Shown here one piece after another: positions 10,786-20,849 of a DNA stretch of 64,000 nucleotides (within the stretch, counting starts at the first letter, position 1; each line of letters opens with the position of its first letter). The notes beneath the pieces were generated by a model that ran no database searches, had not been told where the DNA came from, and saw nothing but the letters and a program-made list of their open reading frames with translations. Source of the stretch: Zygnema cylindricum (taxonomy: Eukaryota; Streptophyta; Zygnematophyceae; Zygnematales; Zygnemataceae). The stretch lies in contig JBBHKE010001044.1 in NCBI GenBank assembly GCA_037447655.1, positions 104,444-168,443 of the forward strand, in the 5' to 3' direction. Position numbers and translations under genes: made by a program.

Positions 10786-11022
10786 TTATAGACCATCTTT
10801 TCCCTCCAAGGTTAGAACCCCTTTGTTGGAAACTTCGACCACTTTCAAAATTACTCTCCTGGCAAAAATATCCAGCGTGTCCTTCTTCTGTTGCATCCGA
10901 TATACAAAGTCTCCTAGCATAAATCGCCGCTGTCGTGGCACATTATTTCCACTCCGACGTAGAGAATACCACAACTGATCCCGGTGTTGAGTTGCCTGCA
11001 AATTCCCTATGGCGAGAGGCAT
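10786..11022 (-). pseudogene. pol: gypsy integrase C-terminal domain
   Basis: Translates to LQATQHRDQLWYSLRRSGNN followed by RFMLGDFVY and GVLTLEGKDG. This is the post-integrase GPY/F-like region seen in gypsy elements. Downstream minus-strand sequence to about 10560 continues with a CHLRGLE-like tail, similar to tails I associate with green-algal gypsy elements, but this is interrupted. Confidence 0.7.
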
Positions 11023-11238
11023 CTCTCAATGGAATATCTTGGCTTTGTCGGCGATCAGTTTTTCGACTGTTCCCTGGTCATCAATCTCTCAAAAGACCAC
11101 CGCATGAGGTGATGCAGCCCCAGGCGCAATGGGATGTTGTCCAAATAAAATGAAGTAAGGGCTATAGGAGTAAAGAGATGTTTGCCTGCTGAATCTATAA
11201 CCCATAGCAATCTAAGGCACCCTTCTGTCCCAATCCCC

Positions 11239-11894
11239 CTAACCATCTTCAACTGCATATTTATGTAGTGACCGCTTCACTGTCTGTACGCACCTTTCCG
11301 CCAAGCCGCTTTCCGCCAAGCCGTCGGCTTGCGGGTGGTCACGGTTGGTGAGCCAATTGTCGACTAGACATTTTTCCAAGAGGTTGGAAAATTCTCTGGC
11401 AAATTTAGAGCCTTGGTCTGTTAGAACTTCCACATGCGCCTTGAATTAGGCTAAAACCCTTAGCAAAAAGGCATCTGCAATTGCCTAGGACTCCTTCCGG
11501 GGCAAAACCACCAACTCGATCCACTTGGAAAAATGTTCTATCATGACTAGGACAAAGCGGTTCCCCCGCCTGATGGTCGGAAAAGGTCCGAAAATATCCA
11601 AAGACCATTGAGAAAACATTCCTGGATAGGAAGCGAATGAAGCTCAGCCCGGCCCTTTTTGTCAAAAGTTGCCTTGATTCGATCGCATGAGGAGCAAGTT
11701 TGCACAATTCGGTTTACTTGGGTCCGCAACCCGTGCCACCAATAAGAGCCCATAACCAGGCAAGTGGTCCGCTTTTGCCTGAAGTGTCCACATCGCTGAT
11801 GGAGATTCGAAATCAAGCTTTGTTGGTCTGAGGGGGGGGGAACCACTTTCCTTTTGCGTCTGACCATTTCTGGAGGAGAACACCTCTGTCCCAA
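11239..11894 (-). pseudogene. pol: gypsy integrase zinc domain and core, broken
   Basis: The HHCC zinc-binding region (CGHFRQKRTTCLVMGSYWW, then CSSCDRIK) lies at 11690-11815. The core reads MIEHFSKW where MVDRFSK is usual, so the first catalytic Asp is Glu. The second motif LTDQGSKF and the Glu region (AERCVQTVKRSL) are present. A 15-bp direct duplication (11294-11308 and 11309-11323) inserts five residues, giving GLAESGLAER. Frameshifts separate the pieces. Confidence 0.85.
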
Positions 11895-12154
11895 TCGTAC
11901 GCCACCATTCGGGTCTGCACTCGAGATAATTGAATTCTAGTCAAATGGGAAAGAGGTGCCCCCTGTTGGATAGATTGGAGAGCATCTGGATCGTTCCACA
12001 TATCCTTATTTTCGGCCCCTATGGGGGCCTGCCCCTCCACGTCAACCGAGAAAGTTTACATTTCCCTCCAAGATTGGGGAAGCCAGATGAAGGCGGAGGA
12101 TGCTCGAATGAGTCCCAGACTGATTTTCGGGTCCTCATCATGCCGAGCCCCGGA

Positions 12155-12846
12155 TTAATCCATGGTGGAGGGATCAGGATTTCGGCTAAGTCTGTCAACA
12201 TTGCCATGGATTTCCCATGCCCGGTGAACAATGTCGAAATCATATTCCTGCGAGAAAATAACACATCTGGCGAGTTTGCCGGTTAACTTACTATTTTCCA
12301 TGATCCATTTGAAGGGTTGGTGATCCGTAATCAAGGTGAAATGGACCCCATACAAATAAGGTCGGAAAAGTTGGATTGCCCAAACCGGTGTGAGTAACTC
12401 TCCATGGTAACTACTATAATTACCCTCTGCTCTGTTGTTGCTCCGGTTGGCGTAGGCCTTCACATATTCAGCTTTGGAATCATCAACTTGAGCCAAAACT
12501 GCTCCCAATCTGAACTTGCTCCAATCAGTGTAAATGAGGAAAGGCCCCAGGTGATCAGGCATCCGGAGCACTGGGTGTTGCTTCAGAGCATCCTTCAAGA
12601 ATTGGAAGGCAATTTGTTGTTCTTCCGACCACTGCCATTCTAGGTCCTTCCACAACAACTAGTTGAGGGTCTGAGCGTGACTACTAAACTCAAGGATAAA
12701 CCGCCGATAGTAGTTGGCCAGACCTAGAAATGTGCGAAGGGTCAAGATGTCCTACGGTGGGGGAAGAGCGTCAAGGGCTGCCACCTTGACCATGTGGGGA
12801 CCCACAGTCCCGAGAGTCACCTCATGTCCGAGGTAGATGATCTTCT
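12155..12846 (-). pseudogene. pol: gypsy RT C-terminus and RNase H
   Basis: From 12846 down, the sequence reads YLGHEVT, then FLGLANYYRRFI, the conserved end of gypsy RT. RNase H follows with YTDWSKFRLGAVLAQ and LITDHQPFKWIM. Stops occur at about 12740 and 12660. The RNase H stretch (12155-12658) is an unbroken 167-codon frame. Confidence 0.85.
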
Positions 12847-13795
12847 TACAATTCTGTGTCCTCCATTGGATTACAGAATACAGGAAGCCTCTAGATAGTA
12901 TTTAACTAACCCACTTTAAGCCACGACCACTGCTGTCCAGGAAGGCAAACTGACAATTTGATTGCACCCCTATGCAGCTTCGACTCCCTTGAGTCCGTAG
13001 CAAAAAGAATCACTGAAAACGGCCAACCAGCGGATTAGTTATGAGTCGGCAAAGATGCCAAGTTTATACAAACTCTCAAAGAGAGAGAGGTTCCTATTTA
13101 CCAAAATTCTCTAAGTCCTAAATCTCTTTCACAAACCCTATCTATTGAAGTACAAACCAATCAGATCATTGTAGAGTACAGAAAAGTACTATGGCCGATG
13201 TACTTTCTGTACGGCCCATGTACGGCAACGCCAATAGGTAGACGCGTGTCCACTTTTTTCTTGTCCTTATGTTCGCCGGAATTCTTGCGACCAAATGTTA
13301 TCCCTCCGCGTGGTGCCACGTCACGCCACGTCGATAAACGCCAAAAATGACCATTCCGTGATCTCGGCATTGATGTACGCCGTCAGATCCCATTTGATAT
13401 TAAATGTCCGCCGTCAAAAACAAATGTCCGATTAATTTGTTTGCGTGCGAAATAATGTTCGCACTATATAATACTTGGTTCCATGTTCTTTCGTTTGAAA
13501 TTCCGTTAATCGAATTCATAGACGTAACGTTGTTTAAATAAATATCAAACCTAATGTATCCTAACGGACTTCTACGACAAACTGGTTTAGAGCTAACGGC
13601 TAAGCCGTGCTCCACCGGTCGGAGGTTCGAGTCTTGCCGGACTCAACCTTTTGTTGAGAGTGATATAAGTCACTCTTTAGCCCTGCCTGCTTAAGCGAGC
13701 ACAGCCATGGCTCATCCACCCTCTCTATCACTCAGTGACTACGACAAGTATGGTGGGAAGAGAGAGGAGGCGGAGGCAGGCTGTCCACCTTTTTC
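12847..13795 (-). repeat. copia-1-type LTR, 5' end missing
   Basis: On the plus strand it begins ACAATTCTGTGTCCTCCATT, the complement of the copia-1 LTR 3' end. It runs through the Gln/Ser-poor LTR body to GAGGCAGGCTGTCCACC near 13795 and lacks the terminal GATTTCAACA. It interrupts the gypsy pol. A separate copy of the missing LTR start lies at 15383-15512. Confidence 0.8.
13583..13640 (+). other. tRNA-like segment with A- and B-box matches
   Basis: TGGTTTAGAGC (13583-13593) matches the polymerase III A box at 10 of 11 positions. GGTTCGAGTCT (13624-13634) matches the B box, about 41 bp downstream, which is a tRNA-like spacing. The strand is antisense to the LTR, as in copia-1 and copia-2. 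Confidence 0.55.
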
Positions 13796-15093
13796 CGAAG
13801 CCGAAGCCGAATTTACATCATCTCTGTTCTCTCTTCTCTCTCTTCTCTCTCCTCTTAACTAATCTCTTACTCCAAGATTAATTCTCTAAGATTTAATCAT
13901 GTAAGATATATTTTGTACTATGCACATGTACACTGCTGCCTATATACTCGCTACTCTGCACTAAGAGACAACAAGGTAAGACAAGCAGAACTTAGCGTAG
14001 CGACAAAGTCTGTCCCTAGCTGACTGTGCACACTGCAAGGACGTTTCCACGAAGAAATTAGCACGCGCTTTCTTCTTTCAAAACGACTAACGCCAAACGT
14101 TGACTTTAACACGTGTCGTCACACGAAAACACCTGCACGCAAAATTTGACACCTGCGCACAAAAACATAAAGTGACGCGAAACGAAATAGTACATTTCGT
14201 TCGCGGATAACAAATGTACCGCCGCGAAACGACGTCGTACATTTTGTATGATGACATGACACTTCACGTCAAACAACGAAATGTTGGTATGACGATTCGC
14301 GAAATGTCGCGAAAACGACAATAACACAACATAAAACGGCGCGCTGGTTTCAAGTTCTTGGAGTTTGGAATTTATAGTGAGAGAAGAGGAGAGGGGGGAG
14401 AGGGAGAGTGAAAGCCAACAAAGATTACTTGGGGAGGTGCCTGTCTGGCCTGTACGGACGTTTGCGAGAGTTTGACAAAGCCAACGGCCACGTGGCATTG
14501 TAAGGTGAGAGGCCTGTGGGAAGTGGCAGTGGCAGATATGTCGGTTTCATCCCGCGGCACAAGATTTATAATAAATATCGAGAATTGATCATGACAGTGA
14601 GTGTTTTGGTTGCGCACAGTCACTTACTTCAGTTTGTCAAAAATTGTACGTTTTAAGAACATATTGGTACAAATAAAGTCACTTACATCATTTTGTCAAA
14701 AATTGAACGTTTCAAGTACATATTGGTACAAATAAAGCCACTTACGTCATTTTGTCAAAAATTGTACAATTTAAGTACATATTGTTACAAATAAAGTACC
14801 GTGGAGTACAAATTTGACGGTCAATCGGTTGGACAACTTTGACTTTCAAAATATTGTTTCAACCGCTTAAAATTTTGTCGCGCTTGCGGACGTCGACCGT
14901 CATAATAAAATTAGCGATTCACACGGCCGACAAATGTCGACGAACGTTTACGGTAACAAAACTTCGGCAACCACATGTAAATAAAAGTGTGGCAAACAAT
15001 CACTTTTTGTTGTTACGTGAGCTCCACGGTGAGAGCACTTCAACGCAAAATTGAAATTTAGTCGTCTAAGCGTTACATTGAACTTAGACGCAA
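13796..15093. other. No recognisable gene; AT-rich with short repeats
   Basis: Contains CTCTCTTCT-rich sequence (13825-13855) and many CGAAA and ACGTC motifs near 14080-14330. No coding region is supported. The 58-bp tandem repeat at 14622-14800 is listed separately. Confidence 0.4.
14622..14800. repeat. Three-copy 58-59-bp tandem repeat
   Basis: CACTTAC starts at 14622, 14680 and 14739. Each unit continues with TTTTGTCAAAAATTG and then CATATTGGTACAAATAAA, with a few substitutions per copy. Confidence 0.8.
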
Positions 15094-15382
15094 AGTGAAA
15101 CGAAACTTCTTTAAACTAAAGTATTATAAGTCTTGTACGGAAATATTAAAACGCATGAAACGAAATAAACTTTGTACACTATAATAAAACGAACCAACGT
15201 AAAAATATCAATTGAAATTAAATGAAAAAAACGCGCATTGTCACGCGCGACAAAATCAAGCCACACTATCTACGAATCAACATTCTTATATTGACAGCAA
15301 AATTTTGTTTCGTGCATTTTAATATTTCCGTACAAAACTTACAATAGTTCAGTTTAGTTTAAAGAGGAATCGTTTCAATTTT
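15094..15382. mobile_element. Fold-back (inverted-repeat) element
   Basis: The left arm (about 15096-15170) holds GAAACGAAACTTCTTTAAAC and TTGTACGGAAATATTAAAA. The right arm (15303-15382) is its imperfect reverse complement (TTTTAATATTTCCGTACAA, GTTTAAAGAGGAATCGTTTC). The arms are about 75 bp with a loop of about 130 bp. The right arm abuts the LTR fragment at 15383. It is probably a MITE; no target duplication was identified. Confidence 0.6.
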
Positions 15383-15512
15383 CAGTGACTACAACAAGTA
15401 TGGGGGTCAGAGAGAGAAGGTGGAGGCAAGCTGCCTCTTGCTTTTCTTTTCCTTCTTATTTTAATTAAGACCTAGAAAATACCTCCCCTAAATCTAGTGA
15501 TTTCAACAACTA
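15383..15512 (-). repeat. copia-1-type LTR 5'-terminal fragment
   Basis: It ends CTAGTGATTTCAACA, the complement of the LTR start TGTTGAAATCACTAG, and includes the CCTAGAAAATACCTCCCC block. Only about 130 bp are present. Confidence 0.75.
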
Positions 15513-16320
15513 CAGCCCTCATACATGTCGCAGTCACTAAGGACTTGCAAGAAACCATGGCTGCGGCATGCAGACAGAGAAATAGGCTAAGTGAACAAAG
15601 AGACAACCCTCTGCAAAAGATATGCCGTCAAGTCTAGGATTTGGTCCTGTGACCTTCTGAATTACCCCCGAACGGCATAGTCGTCCACCTTATCCAGTAG
15701 GTCTTGATGAAGCGTTATGTTTATGGGGTACGACATTTATTTAAACTTAGACAACACGATATGTTTCATTTAATAGTTTGCGGGACAAATTGAATATGGA
15801 AATAGACCGGACCGCACGGAATTTTCGAAACGTTATTTCATTTCGACGGACAAAATTAAATGTCAATCTTAGATCTAACGGCTCACAATGGACTTGATGT
15901 ACCGGAGTAGACATTCGGCGGTTTGCGGACTAATGTCGGCGGGTGACACGTGGTAGGCTATGAGTGGAGAGCAGATATTGTTGGAGGAGCAACTACGGCT
16001 CACGAACTGACGTGCGTTAGCGGGACGGCCATGCCATACCATGGCCGTATAAGAAGTACAGCGGCACTTAAAACTTCTTGTACCTTACAGTCTTCTGATT
16101 AATCAGGTACACTAGTAGTAAAGGGTTTAGAGAGGGAGTTTAGAACTTAGACTTTTTGAGGCACCTCTCTCTGAGAGACCTTTTCTATTTATAGGCCATC
16201 TTTGGCCAACCATAACTTAATGCTCAGTGGAGCAAATTTAGCGATTCTTTTTGCGTTCGACTTAGGGGAGTCAAGCCTTCACAAAGATGAAGGTGTTTTA
16301 AATATTTGAGTAGATGTTGA
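15513..16320 (+). repeat. Diverged copia LTR fragment
   Basis: Collinear with the copia-1 LTR in plus orientation: a CATGTCGCAGTCACTA block, then a degenerate antisense B box (GGATTTGGTCC), a tail of GTACACTAGTAGTAAAGGG, and GCGATTCTTTTTGCG near the U5 end. Both LTR ends are missing. It forms a head-to-head junction with the preceding minus-strand fragment. Confidence 0.7.
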
Positions 16321-16325
16321 GGGTT

Positions 16326-16650
16326 TGGCGACATAGTGACTTCATGTTCACTTGTGACAATGTGAACGTCATTGGTTCAATAACTATCTGCCATGGTTTC
16401 CTGATTTCGTTTTTTCTACGTTTTTCACTCGACTCGCCATTAAAAAAAACCTAAAAATTGTCAAAAATAATATTTTTAAAAAAACTTCTATTTTATACTA
16501 ATATTGTTGTGTCTCATTCTAGAAAGTGTGAGATAAAAGCGATAGTGTGAGAGGGAGAGGGGAGAGGCGACGACGACACAAAATTTTGCAAAAGACCCCA
16601 TGAATGAAAGTGGAGTTTCAAGACCCCTGCAATTTTTTTTCCGAACATTC
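16326..16650. mobile_element. Family D repeat, copy 1 (partial)
   Basis: Collinear with 27290-27640: GGTTTGGC, CTCACTTGTGA-like start, CTGCCATGG, and a long shared GATAAAAGCGATAGTGTGAG block followed by AGGCGACGACG. The inverted right end seen in the 27 kb copy is not evident here. Confidence 0.65.
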
Positions 16651-17064
16651 ACGTGACGGGCACGGAAAAAAATAGCGAGGACTCTCTCTCGTCCTTAAAT
16701 TTTTCCACTCTTGTGGCGCGTGCGTGGGTCATTTTCATTCGCTATTTGGGCGGTACTTTAACTAAAAACACCCCCTCGAGGTGATTTTGGATGAAGTTTT
16801 TTGATGAGCTGGATTCTCTTGCCCGAGGGTCGAAAAGAGGAAAACGCCAAAATGCGTTCTCATGACGACAACATGCAGTACATTCAAAGTATAGAATTGA
16901 CGTTCACTATAGCGGTAAAAATGATTTTCTCGTACGACTTAAGTTTTTCTCAAAGTTCATTGAATTTTAGGGCAAAACGACAGTGAAAAGTCGATACTTT
17001 AATACATGGGGACGTACCCTTATACCCTCCACGATTCCAAAAGTACAAAGTACAATAATGTTAG
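16651..17064. other. No recognisable feature
   Basis: AT-rich sequence without a coding region or repeat end that could be assigned. It may be the diverged rest of the family D element. Confidence 0.4.
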
Positions 17065-17174
17065 ATAGTATGTAGTGTTGGGTATCGAGGACCATTTGCC
17101 GATATTCGATAATTATCATATTTCAGGTACCCGATAATCGATATATCGCTTCAATATATTGAAATGGAAAATAT

Positions 17175-17376
17175 TGAAACTCTGAGACCTCCATAAGTCC
17201 TCAGAGTGGACAGCTTCCAAGAAGCCTCTAGGATAATCCTGACCCCTTTGTGTTTCAGCAAAAAGAACTGCCACCCTGGCAGACAAAAACTCTGACCACC
17301 TGCACCCTTGTGAAGGCAAGACTCCCCTGAGTCGATAGCAAAAAGAATCTCTGAATTTGCTCCCATGAGCAGTAAG
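17175..17376 (-). repeat. copia-2 3' LTR, distal piece
   Basis: It matches the first 200 bp (plus-strand order) of the right LTR, TGAAACTCTGAG to GAGCAGTAAG. The LTR is interrupted here by a solo LTR and resumes at 18611. Confidence 0.9.
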
Positions 17377-18610
17377 TGAAATTCTATGGGCTCCATTGCC
17401 CACAGAATTCGCAGATCCAAAAGAAGCTAATCTAGATAGTGCCGACTCCAAGTTGATATAAACCCAAATGAATGATCCCTTGACAATTAGAACCCCAATA
17501 CACCTTCACCCCTGTGAAGAGAAGACCTTCTGTGTGCTCAGTTCCACCACAGAATGCAAAGCTTGAATATGTGTTTTGGACAATATTCCCCAATTTGACT
17601 TTCCCACTAAATAAGTGCCACCCTGGCACGCAAAGACTCTGACCGACTACACCCCTGTGTAGATTGGACTCCCCTGAGTCCGCAGCAAAAAGAATCACTG
17701 AATTTGCTCACCCGAGCAGTAAGTTATGGCTGGTCAAAGATGACCTTTATAGTTACAAGCTCTCTTAGAGAGAGGTACCTAAATATCACTAAGTCTTGGT
17801 CTGCCTACTCACGACTACCTAATACTAAACCCTAGTCCAATAGGAACACTATATAGTACAAGAAGGTACAATGGGCGATGTACTTATTGTACGACCATTG
17901 TACAACAAGGTCTACAAGGTGACACCTGTCAAATCGGAAGCCATGGTTCCTCCTCCCATCTTCTCCGGTATCAAATAATGTGGCGCCACGTGGCACCGCG
18001 TGACGCTATCTCCGTATGCCGCCAAAAGCTCACTTCGCCTGGCGGCTATAATGCCGGCCGTCAGATCAAAACATATTTTACACGGTTCAGATTCGCGTAC
18101 ATGCAGGAATTGCTCCTTTTGGTTAGTCTGTTGTTAATTAGCTGTTGCTTTAATGTTTATGTATTTATGAAACCCGTCACGTGTATCGTTTCGATAACGC
18201 CTTGTTGGTTAAGGCTGACCACTACAAATAATCACAGACCATGGTTCAAATCTGGTAAAGAGCAGATTTTGGTTATTTGTTAGTTTGTTAGAACTCTCTT
18301 CTTGTCCATTTATAAATACCTATTGTACCCTACTTACGCCATCGTTTACTCTAAGCTATAGGCTAAAGCTAACGTCTATAGTAGGATGTAGGTATTAGGA
18401 TCTAATCTTGAAATCGACACGACCATTTTGGTACAAACTACGAATTAGCCTATCCTCTTTAGACAGCCATGGCTCTAACTCTCTCTCTGGTCTTCAGTGA
18501 CTGCAACAAGTATGGGGACCGTAGAGAGTTGAGCGAGAAGCAGGTTGCCTTTGCTGACTTACTCTATTTATTTTTCCAATACAGACCTAGAAAATACATA
18601 AATTTCAACA
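17377..18610 (-). mobile_element. Solo LTR inserted in the copia-2 3' LTR
   Basis: Ends TGAAATTCTATGGGC and AAATTTCAACA (TG...CA) are flanked by the 5-bp target duplication GTAAG (17372-17376 and 18611-18615). No internal region is present, so it arose by LTR-LTR recombination. Length is 1234 bp. Its start resembles the copia-3 LTR (27946). It also has a tRNA-like B box, GGTTCAAATCT, at 18243-18253 on the plus strand. Confidence 0.88.
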
Positions 18611-19454
18611 GTAAGTTATGGAGGGTCAAAGTTGAGCTTTTGTACAGAAGCTCTCTGGGAGAGAGGATCCTATCTCCTAATTTTTTAAGTCCTATCTCTC
18701 TCACAGACTCTATCTACTGATGTACGGAACCAATCAGATTTCTCTTCCGTACACAAAAGTACAGTCGCTGGTGTACTTTATGTACGGAAATTGTACAACA
18801 TGGCCTAAATGTCGACACATGTCATATCTGGATTCGGTGCCGTAATCTCCGGAGGTACCACGATCCAATGTAATTTCTCCATGTGTCATCCGATGTGGCG
18901 ATGCCCACATACCGCCGAATTCTTCTTCCGAGATCTCGGCGCTAATTGTGGCCGTCCGATTTAATTCACATTTGATCGGAGCCGAATAAATACATGCGTG
19001 GTATTTTTTCGCTTACGAAATCAATGCGCGGTATTGATTTCTTATCCGTACCACAATTCGTACTTTTACACTACCGGTTCTATGTATCCCGTAAACAATT
19101 ATAGTTAAATGATTTATCCTACGTATTAATGTTTAAATTGTTATCAAACTATACATTACGTAATACTACTTCAAGAGTTAACGGCTAAGGTTACCGGCTA
19201 TCGGATACTTGCCGTCCGGCAGGTACCAGGTTCAAATCCTGTGGCCGCCGCATATGATTTTACTTAATATACCCCAAATATATATTTCCCGTAAACCTCA
19301 GGATAGCCTAGGTAGCCATGGCTCTAGCTTCCTCTCCAATTTCTTAGTGACTGCGACAAGTTTGAGAGTTGGAGAGAGAAGTTAGAGGTAGACTGCCTCA
19401 GCTTCTTTTTTATTTTTGACCTAGAAAATACTTTCAAAACCATTAATTTTCACA
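18611..19454 (-). repeat. copia-2 3' LTR, proximal piece
   Basis: Resumes at GTAAGTTATGGAGGGTC and is collinear with 24004-24849. Joined to 17175-17376 it gives about 1041 bp, against 1043 for the other LTR. The tRNA-like B box GGTTCAAATCC lies at 19229-19239. Confidence 0.9.
19185..19255 (+). other. tRNA-like segment in the copia-2 3' LTR
   Basis: Perfect B box GGTTCAAATCC at 19229-19239 with a mostly paired T arm (CCAGG/CCTGT), preceded by GGCTAAGGTTACCGGC as a weak A-box region and followed by GGCCGCCGCA. The same segment is at 24580-24650 in the other LTR. It runs antisense to the element. Structure prediction would be needed to judge a complete cloverleaf. Confidence 0.55.
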
Positions 19455-19468
19455 CTCCCCTTATTTTC
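19455..19468 (-). other. Polypurine tract of copia-2
   Basis: GAAAATAAGGGGAG on the minus strand directly precedes the 3' LTR and is identical in its last 13 bases to that of copia-1. Confidence 0.85.
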
Positions 19469-20118
19469 TAGTTAATCTTTAATTTCAGACCACACTTCTC
19501 CCTGCAGAAAATTAGCTTAGGGGAAGGCACAGGTTTGGTCATCATATCTGCTACCATCTCACTATTTGGTCGGTACTCTAAGCTGATTATTTTGTTTACT
19601 ACTTTCTCTCTAACAAAGCTGAGTCTAATGTCCATGTGTTTAGCTTTAAAATGATGTTTAGGATTGGCAGAAATAGCGATTGCTGCCTGATTATCACAAA
19701 ATATTTTCTGCACACCACTCTTAAGGTGACTAAGCTCACCAAGCAAAGACTTGACCCACATCAATTCTTTTACAGCAGAGTAAGAGGCCATATACTCAGC
19801 CTCCATGGTGGACTGAGCAATAACCTTTTGTTGTTTGCTACTCGAACAGCAAGCCCCATCACACACATATAATAGATATCCAGAAGTGCATCTCCTCATC
19901 GGAGCATCACCATAACTAGCATCACTCCAAGTAGTGATGTCAGTATTCTCCCCACCCATATGCAACCATAGATCCCTAGTTCCTATCAAGTATCTAAGGA
20001 CTCTCTTAGCTGCCTCCCAATCCCTCTTAGTGGGAGCATTTAGACTTCTACTCGGCACTGAAACAGCTGCAGCTAAATTCGGCCGGGTACAATTCATAAA
20101 ATAGATTAGACTTCCCAC
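19468..20118 (-). CDS. pol: copia-2 RT tail and RNase H
   Basis: An open 216-codon frame reads GSLIYFMNCTRPNLAAAVS (RT connection), then RNase H motifs TTWSDASYGD, STMEAEYMAS and FCDNQAAIAI, and ends at the normal pol terminus (REKCGLK). RNase H removes the RNA strand during reverse transcription. It is one segment of a polyprotein separated from the upstream RT by a frame break near 20120. Confidence 0.85.
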   Translation of the reverse strand: MGSLIYFMNCTRPNLAAAVSVPSRSLNAPTKRDWEAAKRVLRYLIGTRDLWLHMGGENTDITTWSDASYGDAPMRRCTSGYLLYVCDGACCSSSKQQKVIAQSTMEAEYMASYSAVKELMWVKSLLGELSHLKSGVQKIFCDNQAAIAISANPKHHFKAKHMDIRLSFVREKVVNKIISLEYRPNSEMVADMMTKPVPSPKLIFCREKCGLKLKIN

Positions 20119-20127
20119 TACTTGTCT

Positions 20128-20849
20128 TTAAGGAATAGTCTGCATGAACTTCTGTTCTTCAGGAGATAATTCCTCGTCTAAAACTATGACTCCTTCTTCG
20201 TAACTCCCCTCACTACCCTTATTCAACTCCATTGGAGTTGTACAACTATTAGCTTTATCCATTTGAAATTTTTCAAGCTTGTTCCCTTTTGCTTCCTTTT
20301 TAGTCAATCTTATAATTTTTCTTTTTCGGTCTCTCTCTACTTGAATTCCCAAAATATATTTTGCTTCCCCCATATCCTTCATTTCAAATCTCCCCTTAAG
20401 ATCGGTTTTTAGTTTATTAATTTTTTCCATTGATTTACTTAAAACAAGCAAATCATCAACATAAATTACAATTATTATAAAACCTTCCTCATCTTCGAAA
20501 ACATAGATTGAGTGATCTGAGCTGATCCGGATATATCCCAGACCGGTAAGAAACTCATCAAGCTTCTTATTCCACTTTCGAGGCGCCTATTTCAAGCCAT
20601 AAAGAGATTTAATCAGCCGGCATACCTTACTCTCCTCTCTTTCCTCCACAAACCCTTCGGGTTGTCGCATGAAGATCTCCTCTTCCAATTCTCCATGCAA
20701 AAAGGTTGTTTGATGTCCATCTGGTGCACTTCCATGTCTTCTGCTGCTGCCAGGCTAAGAAGTATGCGGACGGAGGGAAATCTGACCACCGGGGCAAAGG
20801 TTTCCTCGTAGTCAATTCCCTCCTATTGTGTAAATCCCTTTGCCACTAG
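20128..20849 (-). pseudogene. pol: copia-2 reverse transcriptase, frame-broken
   Basis: The minus strand shows the palm box IYVDDLLVLSKS with both catalytic Asp residues (about 20430-20475). KDMGEAKYILGIQVERD and RLTKKEA follow. Upstream pieces match the copia-1 RT (DMEVHQMDI, LYGLK). Breaks lie near 20450, 20590, 20700 and 20826, so no continuous RT is made. Confidence 0.85.

Larger units (their letters stand above)
10560..12846 (-). mobile_element. Ty3/gypsy pol fragment
   Basis: On the minus strand the order is end of RT, RNase H, zinc-binding integrase N-terminus, integrase core, then a C-terminal domain. This is the gypsy order with integrase last. The 5' part (gag, PR, most of RT) is missing because copia LTR sequence begins at 12847. 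Several stops and frameshifts are present, and no LTRs were identified. Confidence 0.85.

Noticed and set aside
19185-19255. A functional tRNA gene
   Set aside because: The B box is perfect but the acceptor stem, anticodon arm and A box do not form a clear cloverleaf, and the segment repeats in every LTR of the family.
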